A stretch of 44,371 nt of DNA from an uncultured Chloroflexota bacterium (GTDB taxonomy: Bacteria; Chloroflexota; UBA11872; UBA12225): positions 1-44,371 of the forward strand of contig CADCTC010000121.1 in assembly GCA_902805635.1 (NCBI GenBank). Reading direction: 5' to 3'. Positions 8,571 to 16,389 of the stretch are shown piece after piece. A program made the position numbers and the translations under genes. Each line of letters begins with the position of its first letter. Within the stretch, counting starts at the first letter, position 1. The notes beneath the pieces were generated by a model that saw nothing but the letters and a program-made list of their open reading frames with translations, ran no database searches and was not told the DNA's origin.

Positions 8571-8906
8571 CTACGCAGCGGGTTCGCCCTCTCGCAGTGC
8601 TTCGAAGCTGGTGATGTGAATCGAACGATTCGGGAAGCGGGCCACGATCTCTAGCTCGCCCCCCATGGCCTCAATCACGCGGCGCAGGGTGCTGACGTAC
8701 ATGTCTGTCCGCTTTTCTAGCTTGGCAACTGCTGCCTGGCCTACGTGCAGCGTCTGCGCTAGCTCCTCCTGAGAGACCAATAGCGCCCGCCGCAGCTCGC
8801 CAAGGTCCATCTCCTCCGTGAGCCGCTCGGCCTTCTCGGCCGCGCGCCGCTGCGCCTCGGGCACCATCCGTGCCCGCAGCGCAGCGAACGAGTTCCTACC
8901 TGCCAT
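8571..8906 (-). CDS. HTH (XRE/HigA-like) antitoxin
   Basis: 111-residue DNA-binding protein, likely antitoxin and autoregulator of the pair encoded with 8896-9276. The helix-turn-helix is SQEELAQTLHVGQAAVAKLE (about residues 45-64), followed by TDMYVSTLRRVIEAMGGELE, the typical recognition helix and cap of XRE/HigA proteins. ATG 8906 is chosen since it overlaps the toxin stop by 11 bases (the toxin codons GAT GGC AGG TAG contain the ATG in another frame), which couples translation. Toxin-first order is typical of higBA loci. Confidence 0.85.
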   Translation of the reverse strand: MAGRNSFAALRARMVPEAQRRAAEKAERLTEEMDLGELRRALLVSQEELAQTLHVGQAAVAKLEKRTDMYVSTLRRVIEAMGGELEIVARFPNRSIHITSFEALREGEPAA

Positions 8907-9276
8907 CGTCTCGCTCCTTTGCTCGTCGCTCTCGCTCAAGTTCCTCTAGGTGCACGTCGTACAGGTGGTCGGCCAAAGCCACGTACCGCTCGTAGAAGCA
9001 GCCATCTCCGGTCTTGTCGCCGCCAATGAGCAGAATGGCGGCGCGCCTGGGATCGAACGCATAGAAGATGCGTAGTGGTCGCCCGCCGCTTTGGACGCGC
9101 AGCTCACGGAGGTGGCTGTGTCGGGAACCCGTGATACCGCTGGAGTAGGGGAACGGCAGCATAGGGCCTCGACGCTCCAACTGGCGAACGTGTGCGTCCA
9201 CGTCCTCCCGCTGCCCTTCGGTGAGCGTCTCCCACCACTCTCCAAATTCGTCGGTGTACTCGACCTCCCACGCCAC
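8896..9276 (-). CDS. HigB/RelE-superfamily toxin (Gp49-like)
   Basis: 126-residue basic protein of the phage-derived Gp49-like/HigB family (RelE superfamily), predicted ribosome-dependent mRNA endonuclease. Visible family features: VEYTDEFGEWWETL at the N-terminus, HSHLRELRVQSGGRPLRIFY in the middle, and AILLIGGDKTG before a helical C-terminus. A much longer frame extends to 9645, but it crosses the 3' end of the aldo/keto reductase gene; GTG 9276 gives the family length and lies six bases from a perfect promoter (9283-9311). The product is probably held in check by the HTH protein encoded in overlap downstream. Confidence 0.85.
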   Translation of the reverse strand: MAWEVEYTDEFGEWWETLTEGQREDVDAHVRQLERRGPMLPFPYSSGITGSRHSHLRELRVQSGGRPLRIFYAFDPRRAAILLIGGDKTGDGCFYERYVALADHLYDVHLEELERERRAKERDDGR

Positions 9277-9282
9277 TACGAA

Positions 9283-9311
9283 AATATATGCCGTTGGCGG
9301 AATAGTGTCAA
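9283..9311 (-). promoter_or_regulatory. Consensus promoter for the toxin-antitoxin pair
   Basis: Reading on the minus strand: TTGACA (9306-9311), a 17-base spacer, TATATT (9283-9288), six bases, then the GTG start of the toxin. The -35 is a perfect match and the spacer is optimal for a sigma-70-type factor. The expected transcription start falls on or next to the GTG, so the mRNA should be leaderless or nearly so. Confidence 0.85.
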
Positions 9312-9338
9312 CGGACCGCGGCTGTTGGGTGATGCGTT

Positions 9339-10229
9339 TCAGACGTACCGGCGGTGCAGCTCTGTCAGATCGACTCTTCCGGACTGATCGTCTGCCAGCG
9401 CCGCATTCCGCTCCACCTCCTCCACCGTCCGCATCCCCACCAGCGCGCTGTCGATGCGTGGATTGGAGAGCACGAACTGCAGCGCCAACGCATACCCATC
9501 CAGCTGGTCCTGCTGGCCCGCTCTCGCCTGCCAGTGCCCCAGCAGCTTCTGGAACACCCCACTCGAGAGTGACCGCATCGTCACCACGCCCATGCCCCTC
9601 TCCTTCGCCTCCACGATGGGGCCGCTGTTCACCATCAAGTTGCAAGCGTCCTGGTACAGCACGTTGTACGCGATCTGCAGCACGTCGAACGCACCCGACC
9701 GCAGTAGCCGGTACGTGCCGGGTGACGGCGTTTCACTGGTGAAGCCGATGAACCGCGCCTTTCCCGCCCAGCGCGCCTCGCGCAGCGCCTCTAGCCCACC
9801 ACCGGCCAGCACCGCCTCCACCTCGTCATCGCGCCACACGCTGCCGTGCAGCTGCAGCACGTCCCCGCACGCCACGCCCATGTTCGCTAGACTGGTGTCC
9901 ACGCTCCGCAATACCCCCTCGTAGCTGCGCTCGCGCGACGGCACCTTCGTCGCCAGCAGCATCCCTTCCGTCCCAATCCCCCGCTCAGCCGCCTGCCGGC
10001 GCGCCTCACCCAGGATGCGCTCGCTCTCCCCGTCACCGTACGACAGCGCCGTGTCGAAGTACGTCACCCCCAGCTCCAACGCACGCAGTATGGCGTCCAC
10101 CGCCCCCTGGCGCTGCGCGGTGTTGGTCGGGTCCCATGCTCCCAGGTAGTTGGTCAGCCCAAGCGGCGCACCGCCGTAGCCAATCGCCGAGACCTGTAGC
10201 CCCGTGTTCCCCAGCCGCCGGTACTCCAC
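9339..10229 (-). CDS. Aldo/keto reductase
   Basis: NADPH-dependent aldo/keto reductase of 296 residues. The catalytic tetrad is visible: Asp59 and Tyr64 in YFDTALSYG, Lys95 in LATKV, His128 in LQLHGS. The C-terminal QFVLSNPRIDSALVGMRTVE is the usual cofactor-binding end. The frame is open up to 10370, but the GTG at 10229 is chosen because AGGAG lies eight bases upstream and homology begins with VEYRRLGNTGLQVS; the extra N-terminus would be read from an 8-base tandem repeat. Resembles the L-fucose/galactose-dehydrogenase-like subgroup; substrate unknown. Confidence 0.88.
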   Translation of the reverse strand: MEYRRLGNTGLQVSAIGYGGAPLGLTNYLGAWDPTNTAQRQGAVDAILRALELGVTYFDTALSYGDGESERILGEARRQAAERGIGTEGMLLATKVPSRERSYEGVLRSVDTSLANMGVACGDVLQLHGSVWRDDEVEAVLAGGGLEALREARWAGKARFIGFTSETPSPGTYRLLRSGAFDVLQIAYNVLYQDACNLMVNSGPIVEAKERGMGVVTMRSLSSGVFQKLLGHWQARAGQQDQLDGYALALQFVLSNPRIDSALVGMRTVEEVERNAALADDQSGRVDLTELHRRYV

Positions 10230-10239
10230 CCTGTTGCTC

Positions 10240-10279
10240 CTGTCCGCCTGTCCGCCTGTCCACCTGTCCACCTGTCCGC
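10240..10279. repeat. Tandem repeat, five copies of an 8-base unit
   Basis: Five head-to-tail copies of CTGTCCRC (R = G or A) just upstream of the aldo/keto reductase start. Because the unit is not a multiple of three, copy-number change would shift any frame that reads through it, which argues that the upstream extension of that gene is not translated. Confidence 0.9.
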
Positions 10280-10517
10280 CTTGCGCCGTGCTGAGCGCCT
10301 GCCCGATGCTCAGCATAGCGAACGCCACGATACCGTTCAGCCAGCCCAGCCGGCGCGTTCCTCTCTGCACGCACTGCAGCGCATGCCCACATCTCCGTAC
10401 CCATTTGTCCCGGTCACGTGCATGCCTGGCCCGCGCGGCCTATCCTTCCCGACCAGATGGCGACGGGGTGACGAGGCGATGATGGTTGAGCGTGCCGGAC
10501 GGAAGTGGAGCGAGGAC

Positions 10518-10782
10518 ATGAGCGGTAGTGCGGGAGCGGCGGCGGGAGCAGCGGCAGCCGTAGTGGGGGCGAGACCTGCGGGGGCCGCGAAACCCATGCC
10601 TGGCCTCGAGAACGTCATAGTCAAGCGCGTCGTGCGCGGCCGCGAAGCGCGGCGCTGCACTACCTGCAGTCAACCCATCGCCGCCAGCGTGCGCTACCGC
10701 CAAGGACACCTGGACCGACGTCATCTTTGGCCAGGTCCTCTCCAGCACTATCTGCCACGAGTGCCAGAACGAAGGGCTGTAG
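10518..10782 (+). pseudogene. Small zinc-ribbon protein, frameshifted
   Basis: Two adjoining frames together make a small four-cysteine zinc-ribbon protein. Frame one runs from ATG 10518 (GGAG and a purine tract upstream) through VIVKRVVRGREARRCTTC; frame two resumes at about 10696 with TAKDTWTDVIFGQVLSSTIC and ends ICHECQNEGL at the TAG 10780-10782. The two CxxC pairs (CTTC, CHEC) lie in different frames; a 2-base loss or 1-base gain near 10690-10700 would explain it. Frame one alone runs on into the next gene and loses the second pair. Sequencing error is possible. Function unknown. Confidence 0.6.
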
Positions 10783-10796
10783 GTGAGGTCGCCCGC

Positions 10797-10802
10797 TACC
10801 AT
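10797..10802 (+). promoter_or_regulatory. -10-like hexamer for alpha-glucan phosphorylase
   Basis: TACCAT lies eight bases before the ATG at 10811; no Shine-Dalgarno sequence fits between them, consistent with a leaderless transcript. No -35 match seen. Confidence 0.5.
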
Positions 10803-10810
10803 CCCTTCAT

Positions 10811-13486
10811 ATGCCCACCAGGCCGCTGCGCACTTTCACCGTCGTCCCCTCCGTCCCGGAGTCGCTCTCGCGCCTGCGTGAGCTCGCGCTCAACCTCCGC
10901 TGGTCATGGGACCGCGAGACCACCGACCTCTTCCGCCGCCTCGATCCAGACCGCTGGGACAGCTCACGCCACAACCCCGTCCTGGTCCTCGGCTCCATCC
11001 GCCAGGACCGCCTCGACGAAGCCGCCGCCGACGACGGCTTCGTCGCCCAGTACCGCCGCGCCTGTGAGCGCTTGGACCAGTACCTCGCTGGAAGCACCGC
11101 GGGCGCCGGAGTCAATGGCGCAGCCACCGCCCCCCGCCCCTGGTTCTCCCAGGCACACCCCGACCGCGCGGGCGCCACGGGCGGTTCGAGCGCTGCCGGG
11201 GTAGGCGGGGAAGCAGCGGGCGTCTCCGTCGCCTACTTCTCCATGGAGTTTGGCATCGCCGAGTGCCTCGCCATCTACTCGGGCGGTCTCGGCGTCCTTT
11301 CCGGCGACCACCTCAAGAGCGCCAGCGACCTCGGTATCCCCCTCGTCGCCGTCGGGCTGGCCTACCAAGAGGGCTACTTCCAGCAGTACCTCAACGCCGA
11401 CGGCTGGCAGGGCGAGCAGTACCCCGACAACGACTTCTACAACCTCCCGCTCACCCTGGTGCGCCGCGACGACGGCTCCCCGCTGAAGATCAGCGTCGAC
11501 TTGCCCGGTCGCCGGCTGTGGGCCCAGATCTGGCGCGCCCAGGTCGGCCGCGTGCCGCTCTTCCTGCTGGACAGCAACGTCCCGGAAACTGCGGTGGAGG
11601 ATCGGGTAGCCTCGCTGCGTCTCTACAGCACCGGCGACATCCGCATCCGCCAGGAGCTGCTGCTCGGCGTCGGCGGCGTGCGGGCCCTGGAGGCGCTCGG
11701 CATCTCTCCCACCGTCTGCCACATGAACGAAGGCCACTCCGCCTTCCTCGGCCTGGAGCGCATCCGGCGCCTTATGGAGCAGCACGGCCTCACCTTCCGC
11801 CAGGCCCGTGAAGCCATCGCCGCCGGCAGCGTCTTCACCACCCACACCCCCGTCCCCGCCGGCATCGACCGCTTCCCGCCCGACGTGATGGACCGCTACT
11901 TCGGCGATTGGTACGGCCGCCTCGGCCTCTCGCGCGACGAGTTCCTGGCGCTGGGGCGCGAGAACCCCCACGACGCCGGCGAGTCGTTCAGCATGGCCGT
12001 GCTGGCCATCAATCTCTCCGGCCAGGCCAACGGCGTCTCCCAACTCCACGGCGAGGTCTCGCGCCGCCTGTGGCCCGGCCTGTGGCCCAACGTCCCTCAG
12101 GATGAAGTGCCCATCGGCGCCGTCACCAACGGCGTGCACGCCCTTACCTGGGTCAGCGACGACATGGCCACCCTCTACGACCGCTACCTCGGCCCCCGCT
12201 GGACCGAAGAGGGCGTGAGCCGAGAGGAGCAGGACCGCCGCGTCTGGCAGCGCGTGGACGAGATCCCCTCCGAGGAGCTGTGGCGCACCCACGAGCGCCG
12301 GCGCGAGCGCCTGGTCGGCTTCGCGCGCCGCCGCCTCCAGCAGCAGCTGCGCCAGCGCGGCGCCAGCGCCGCCGAGCTCGAGCAGGCCGGCGAGGTGCTC
12401 GATCCGGAGGCGCTCACCATCGGCTTCGCCCGCCGCTTCGCCACCTACAAGCGCGCCACCCTACTCCACCAGGACGTGGAGCGCCTGGTCCGCATCCTCA
12501 CCAACCGCGACCGCCCGGTGCAGATCATCTACGCCGGCAAGGCCCACCCCGAAGACAACGCCGGCAAGGAGCTCATCCGCGAGATCGTGCGTCTGGCCAA
12601 GCGCGAAGACCTACGCCGCCACATCGTCTTCATCGAGAACTACGACCTCAACGTCGCCAAGTACCTGGTCAGCGGCTGCGACGTCTGGCTCAACCTCCCC
12701 CGCCGCCCGCACGAGGCCAGCGGCACCAGCGGCATGAAGGCCGCCATGAACGGCGTCTTGCACATGAGCGTGCTAGACGGCTGGTGGGTGGAAGCCTACA
12801 AGCCGTCGCTCGGCTGGGCCGTCGGCAGCGGCGAGGAGTACCAGGACGAGGGCTACCAGGATTATGTCGAGGCACGCGCCGTCTTCGAGCTGCTGGAGCA
12901 GGAAGTGGCCCCCCGCTTCTACGACCGTGGCCCCGATGGCCTGCCCCGCGCTTGGACCCAGATGATGAAGCAGAGCATCCGCGAGCTGGGTGACGCCTTC
13001 AACACCAACCGCATGCTGCGCGAGTACACCCAGCAGTACTACCTGCCCGCCGCGGCGCGCTACGAGCGTCTGGCCGGCAACGGCGCGGCGGGCGCCAAGG
13101 TCCTGGTGGACTGGAAGCAGCGCCTCGCCGCCCAGTGGGGTGACGTGCGCGTGGAAGCAGTGGACACCGCCCCCACCGACGTGGCCGTCGGTATGGAGCT
13201 GCCCGTCAAAGCGCGCGTGCGCCTCGGCTCACTCCGTCCCGACGACGTGAGCGTGCAGCTCTACGATGGCCCCGTGGACGCCGATGGCCAGATCACGCGC
13301 GGCCACGCCGTCGCCATGGACGTGGCCCCCACTGACAACGGCAACACCGCGGACGGCCTGTACACCTACCAGGGCGCCATCCCTTGCCGCGCCAGCGGCC
13401 TCTACGGCTACAGCGTGCGCGTCGTCCCCGCCCACCCAGACCTCAGTCACCAGTTCGAGCCCCGCCTCATCACCTGGGCGGGGTAA
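10811..13486 (+). CDS. glgP: Alpha-glucan phosphorylase (DUF3417 type)
   Basis: Glycogen/maltodextrin phosphorylase (GT35) that releases glucose-1-phosphate from alpha-1,4-glucan chains in the cytoplasm. 891 residues, as usual for the short bacterial/archaeal type. The N-terminal DUF3417 domain shows LALNLRWSWDRET (about residues 25-37); the core carries FSMEFGIAECLAIYSGGLGV and GLAYQEGYFQQYLN. The pyridoxal-phosphate lysine is Lys643 in EASGTSGMKAAMNG. Residues 97-140 are an Ala/Gly-rich insertion. It stands alone, without other glycogen genes nearby, followed by a strong hairpin at 13525-13566. glgP versus malP cannot be decided from sequence. Confidence 0.95.
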   Translation: MPTRPLRTFTVVPSVPESLSRLRELALNLRWSWDRETTDLFRRLDPDRWDSSRHNPVLVLGSIRQDRLDEAAADDGFVAQYRRACERLDQYLAGSTAGAGVNGAATAPRPWFSQAHPDRAGATGGSSAAGVGGEAAGVSVAYFSMEFGIAECLAIYSGGLGVLSGDHLKSASDLGIPLVAVGLAYQEGYFQQYLNADGWQGEQYPDNDFYNLPLTLVRRDDGSPLKISVDLPGRRLWAQIWRAQVGRVPLFLLDSNVPETAVEDRVASLRLYSTGDIRIRQELLLGVGGVRALEALGISPTVCHMNEGHSAFLGLERIRRLMEQHGLTFRQAREAIAAGSVFTTHTPVPAGIDRFPPDVMDRYFGDWYGRLGLSRDEFLALGRENPHDAGESFSMAVLAINLSGQANGVSQLHGEVSRRLWPGLWPNVPQDEVPIGAVTNGVHALTWVSDDMATLYDRYLGPRWTEEGVSREEQDRRVWQRVDEIPSEELWRTHERRRERLVGFARRRLQQQLRQRGASAAELEQAGEVLDPEALTIGFARRFATYKRATLLHQDVERLVRILTNRDRPVQIIYAGKAHPEDNAGKELIREIVRLAKREDLRRHIVFIENYDLNVAKYLVSGCDVWLNLPRRPHEASGTSGMKAAMNGVLHMSVLDGWWVEAYKPSLGWAVGSGEEYQDEGYQDYVEARAVFELLEQEVAPRFYDRGPDGLPRAWTQMMKQSIRELGDAFNTNRMLREYTQQYYLPAAARYERLAGNGAAGAKVLVDWKQRLAAQWGDVRVEAVDTAPTDVAVGMELPVKARVRLGSLRPDDVSVQLYDGPVDADGQITRGHAVAMDVAPTDNGNTADGLYTYQGAIPCRASGLYGYSVRVVPAHPDLSHQFEPRLITWAG

Positions 13487-13524
13487 CTGCAACTGACGCG
13501 ATCCGGCGCGATCAGTCAATATCG

Positions 13525-13566
13525 TTCGCATTGAGCCCTTCCCTAAAGGGAAGGGCTCAATGCGAA
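13525..13566. repeat. Perfect 20-bp inverted repeat, terminator-like
   Basis: Two 20-base arms (13525-13544 and 13547-13566) pair perfectly around a 2-base loop; the core reads CCCTTCCCTAAAGGGAAGGG. It lies 38 bases after the phosphorylase stop and could end transcription from both sides, but there is no T run on either strand. Similar cores occur at 27081-27102 and 28531-28549, so it may be a dispersed palindromic element as well. Confidence 0.75.
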
Positions 13567-13853
13567 GCCGGGGTTAGGTCAGGCGGCGCGTCGGCGACGT
13601 AGATCGCCGTCAGCTCCTCTTCCAGCGGGAGCTGCCGCCGGCGCCGCTCGCGCGCCTTGCGCAGGCGGTAGCGCAGCGTGCGGTCCGGGTCCGCCGCTAT
13701 CGCGGACGCCGTTGCCCCCGCACGCCCTGGTAGCCCCGGCTGGTCGGGGATGCGCTCGACGGCCATCGACGTACCAAAGTATGCCCGCAACGCACCGGCC
13801 ACACGCCGCCCACGCCGCCGCCAGCGCCGCTGCATTGCCAGCGTCACCCGCAC
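13557..13853 (-). CDS. Hypothetical basic protein
   Basis: Small Arg-rich protein of 98 residues if started at GTG 13853 (ATG 13835 gives 92). The stretch GTSMAVERIPDQPG and the charged helix LRYRLRKARERRRRQLPLEE use codons like genuine genes here (CTG CGC, GAG, GTC), which is the reason to call it. The stop lies inside the 13525-13566 hairpin and the last residues come from repeat sequence. No family recognised. The frame extends antisense into the next gene, but that part looks non-coding. Confidence 0.45.
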   Translation of the reverse strand: MRVTLAMQRRWRRRGRRVAGALRAYFGTSMAVERIPDQPGLPGRAGATASAIAADPDRTLRYRLRKARERRRRQLPLEEELTAIYVADAPPDLTPASH

Positions 13854-13914
13854 CGCCCGAGGCAGGTAGAGTTGGCTGCCGGCCCTTACGGAAGAGAGCG
13901 CGTCGCGCGCCCTT

Positions 13915-15016
13915 GTGGTAAATGAACGTGTGAATGCCAAGGGTACCGAGCGTGCTGAGAGTGCTGAGACCGCGCTGAGCTTCTGGGGCGCCGCGGGGAC
14001 CGTCACCGGCTCCCGCTTCCTGCTCGAAGCAGCGGGCGCCAGGGTGCTGCTGGACTGCGGCCTGTTCCAGGGTCCCAAGCTCTGGCGCGCCAAGAACTGG
14101 GACCCGCCCGGCTTCCTGCGTGATGAGCGCGGCGACCCGCGGGACCTCGACGCGATCGTCCTCCGGCGACCTGGGCCGTTACGTCAACCCCCTCCTGCGC
14201 GATCCCTCGCCACCCGACGATGTCGAAGTGCTGGTCATGGAGAGCACCTACGGCGGCCGGCAGCACTCTCCCCAACCGCCCCAGGAGGCGCTCGCCACCG
14301 CCGTGGACGACGTTGTCGCCCGCGGCGGCGTCCTGCTGGTGCCCGCCTTCGCCGTCGGTCGCACCCAGGACCTGCTCTATGCCCTGCGCGAGCTGATGGT
14401 GGCCAACCGCATTCCAAACGTGCCCATCTACGTCGATAGCCCCATGGCAATAGAGGCCACCCGCATCTTCCTGGCGCACGAAGAGGCGCACGACCCCGAC
14501 CTGTACGTCGGCGGCGAGCTCGGCCGCCGGCGGCGCGAGGCGCTGCGCTGGTCCGCCGACGGCGGCGTGCGCTACGTCCAGACCCGTACCGACTCCCAGG
14601 CTCTTAACGATCTCGCCGGGCCCGCCGTGGTCATCGCCGCCAGCGGCATGGCCACCGGCGGGCGCATCCTCCACCACCTCAAGCACCGCCTGCCCCGCCG
14701 CGACACCGTCGTCCTCCTGGTCGGCTACCAGGCCGAAGGCACCCGCGGCCGCCTCTTGCTTGACGGTGCAAAGCACGTCAAGATTCATGGCCAGGATGTT
14801 GCGGTTCACGCCCAGGTGCGCATGGTGGACGGGTTCTCCGCCCATGCCGGACACGACGAGCTGCTTCGCTGGCTCGGCGGCCTGCGCCGCCCGCCGCAGC
14901 GCCTCTTCCTCGTCCACGGCGAGCCCGAAGCCGCCCAGGCACTCCAGGCCGCCATTCAGCAGCAGCTCGGCATCCGTGCGGAGATCCCCGCCTACGGCGA
15001 CCGCGTCACGCTCTAG
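13915..15016 (+). pseudogene. MBL-fold beta-CASP ribonuclease/exonuclease, internal deletion
   Basis: Remnant of a metallo-beta-lactamase/beta-CASP RNA-processing exonuclease. The start reads SFWGAAGTVTGSRFLLEAAG, LLDCGLFQG and DLDAIV; then at about 14160 the sequence jumps into another frame at SGDLGRYVNPLL and continues normally with ESTYGG, PAFAVGRTQDLL, ASGMATGGRI (motif B) and DGFSAHAGHDELLRW (motif C). Missing are the HxHxDH motif and the following His motif, i.e. roughly 100 residues including most metal ligands, so no active enzyme can be made. Start taken at GTG 13915; GTG 13930 is possible. The deletion joins at a GATCGTCCTC stretch that may reflect short homology. Confidence 0.8.
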
Positions 15017-15039
15017 TGATCGTTCGCGTCAAGATGTCC

Positions 15040-15063
15040 GTTCGTCCTCAGCTTGTCGAAGGA
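15040..15063. repeat. REP-like element
   Basis: A stretch reading GTTCGTCCTCAGCTTGTCGA plus AGGA resembles the widespread REP-type sequence with TCCT/AGGA ends. It lies in the 69-base gap between two converging genes. Only one copy is evident here, so this rests on general resemblance. Confidence 0.3.
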
Positions 15064-15085
15064 GCCATAAGAGAGTGAACCCGCT

Positions 15086-15892
15086 CTACGCGTCCCCGTA
15101 GCCGGTGGCGCGCAGCCACGCCCGCGCGATCACCGCATGCCCCGGCGCCGCCGGATGCACCCGGTCCGCCGCCCAGAAGGCGGGCGGCTGCCCCCGCAGC
15201 GCCACGTCAAATGCGTCCTGGGTCTGCACCAATACCGCCGCGTACTGTGCCGCCAGCTGGCGCACCACCGCGCGGTAGCGGTCCATCACCTCGCGGAAGT
15301 GCGCCAGGCACGCCTCGAACTCCGCCCCGCTGTTCACCCCCTGCTCCCGTAGCTTCGGATACAGCCGCTGCACGTCCGCCAGCGCCAGTCCCGTCACCAG
15401 TGCCGCTTCCCCCGTGACCGGTGGCGCGATGACATACGGCTCCACCAGGATCAGCCGCGCGCTGGTCGCTTCCTTAGTTCTGTCAAGCAAACTGCGTAGC
15501 GTCGTCGCATACTCGTCCAGCGGCACGTGCTGGTCCAGCCGGTTGGCCAGCAGGCGCCACACGTCGTTGATACCGATCTTTATGGAGAGCCAGTCCGGCT
15601 GCTCCGCCACCACGTCCTGCTCCCACCGCGCCGCCAGGTCCCGCACCGTGTTCCCGCTGATGCCCCAGTTGAGGATCTCCAGCCCGAGTTCCGGGTAGCG
15701 CGCCACCAGGAACGCTCGCGCCAGGTGCACGTACCCGTTCCCGTACGGCGCGTGCACTTCCCCCCGCCGCCCACAGTCCGTGATGCTATCTCCAATGAAC
15801 ACCAGCTTCTGCCCCGGCGCAAACACCGGCGCAGCGGCCGGCACAGGCGCTGACACGGGGACGGTGGCGACAGTAGGGTCTGGAGAAGACAT
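15086..15892 (-). CDS. SGNH/GDSL hydrolase
   Basis: 268-residue GDSL-type esterase/lipase-like hydrolase. All four SGNH blocks are present: Ser36 in FIGDSITD, Gly in NWGISGNTVRDL, Asn in KIGINDVWR, and the Asp/His pair in AADRVHPAAPGH near the C-terminus. The first 25 residues are Val/Ala/Pro-rich without a clear signal peptide, so the protein may be cytoplasmic; a sugar-ester substrate is plausible for this subgroup. ATG 15892 follows the hexamer TACACT by seven bases. Divergent from the gene at 15933 with 40 bases between starts. Confidence 0.9.
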   Translation of the reverse strand: MSSPDPTVATVPVSAPVPAAAPVFAPGQKLVFIGDSITDCGRRGEVHAPYGNGYVHLARAFLVARYPELGLEILNWGISGNTVRDLAARWEQDVVAEQPDWLSIKIGINDVWRLLANRLDQHVPLDEYATTLRSLLDRTKEATSARLILVEPYVIAPPVTGEAALVTGLALADVQRLYPKLREQGVNSGAEFEACLAHFREVMDRYRAVVRQLAAQYAAVLVQTQDAFDVALRGQPPAFWAADRVHPAAPGHAVIARAWLRATGYGDA

Positions 15893-15899
15893 TTCGCCC

Positions 15900-15905
15900 A
15901 GTGTA
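15900..15905 (-). promoter_or_regulatory. -10-like hexamer for SGNH hydrolase
   Basis: On the minus strand TACACT ends seven bases before the ATG at 15892, with no Shine-Dalgarno sequence between: a leaderless arrangement. A second hexamer, TAGACT, faces the plus-strand gene 12 bases before its ATG at 15933. Confidence 0.5.
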
Positions 15906-15932
15906 GCGGCAACGTAGACTCAATAGTTCCTG

Positions 15933-16328
15933 ATGCAAGACAAGACGCTGCGCACGCTCGCGAAGGCACTCGGCCTCGGCACCGCCGCCTTTGGCATCGT
16001 GCCGTTCTTCTGGCCACGCTACTTCAGCCGGCTCTCCGGCCTGGCCGATCCCGCTGAGCCCACCACCGAAGCCGCCTATCGCTCGGTCGGCGCACGCGAC
16101 CTCGCCATCGGCCTCGGCCTCTGGTCCGCCGCGGCGCACGGCGGCAAGTACGCTCCCTGGGTGCTCGCCCGCCTGATCTGCGACACCCTCGACACCGTCG
16201 CCGCCCTGCTCGCTATTCGCCGCGGCGAGCGCGACCCGCGTTTCCTGGGCCTCACCGGAATGGCCGCCGGCGCCGCCGCCTTCGGCGCCTGGCTCTGGTC
16301 CCAGGCACGCGCCAAACCCACTCAGTAG
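15933..16328 (+). CDS. DUF4267-like small membrane protein
   Basis: 131-residue protein with three to four hydrophobic helices: about residues 12-27, 55-68, 72-93 and 103-123. The stretch EAAYRSVGARDLAIGLGLW resembles DUF4267-type proteins, where an R-x-x-G-x-R-D motif is conserved. No catalytic signature; function unknown. ATG 15933 is the first start and begins 40 bases from the divergent SGNH hydrolase start. The gene is followed by a small hairpin at 16354-16373. Confidence 0.75.
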   Translation: MQDKTLRTLAKALGLGTAAFGIVPFFWPRYFSRLSGLADPAEPTTEAAYRSVGARDLAIGLGLWSAAAHGGKYAPWVLARLICDTLDTVAALLAIRRGERDPRFLGLTGMAAGAAAFGAWLWSQARAKPTQ

Positions 16329-16353
16329 CGGGCGCCAGCCCATCCCCCACAAC

Positions 16354-16373
16354 CCACCCACAGCGTTGGGTGG
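16354..16373 (+). terminator. Hairpin after the DUF4267-like gene
   Basis: Seven-base arms CCACCCA and TGGGTGG around a six-base loop, 25 bases after the stop at 16328 and directly before the -10-like hexamer of the next gene. No T tract follows, so termination is a guess; it could also be an operator for the gene at 16390. Confidence 0.4.
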
Positions 16374-16375
16374 AG

Positions 16376-16381
16376 TAGTGT
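16376..16381 (+). promoter_or_regulatory. -10-like hexamer for the Tat-exported protein gene
   Basis: TAGTGT ends eight bases before the ATG at 16390, matching the leaderless pattern of neighbouring genes. It supports 16390 over an in-frame GTG further upstream (16366). Confidence 0.45.
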
Positions 16382-16389
16382 TGAATGGA

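Noticed and set aside
9277..9645. N-terminal extension of the HigB-like toxin
   Set aside because: It runs over the promoter and antisense-like sequence of the aldo/keto reductase 3' end, and the family length is reached from GTG 9276.
10964..12292. 442-codon minus-strand frame inside the phosphorylase gene
   Set aside because: Antisense to a strongly conserved enzyme; low-complexity Gly/Ala/Asp/His composition.
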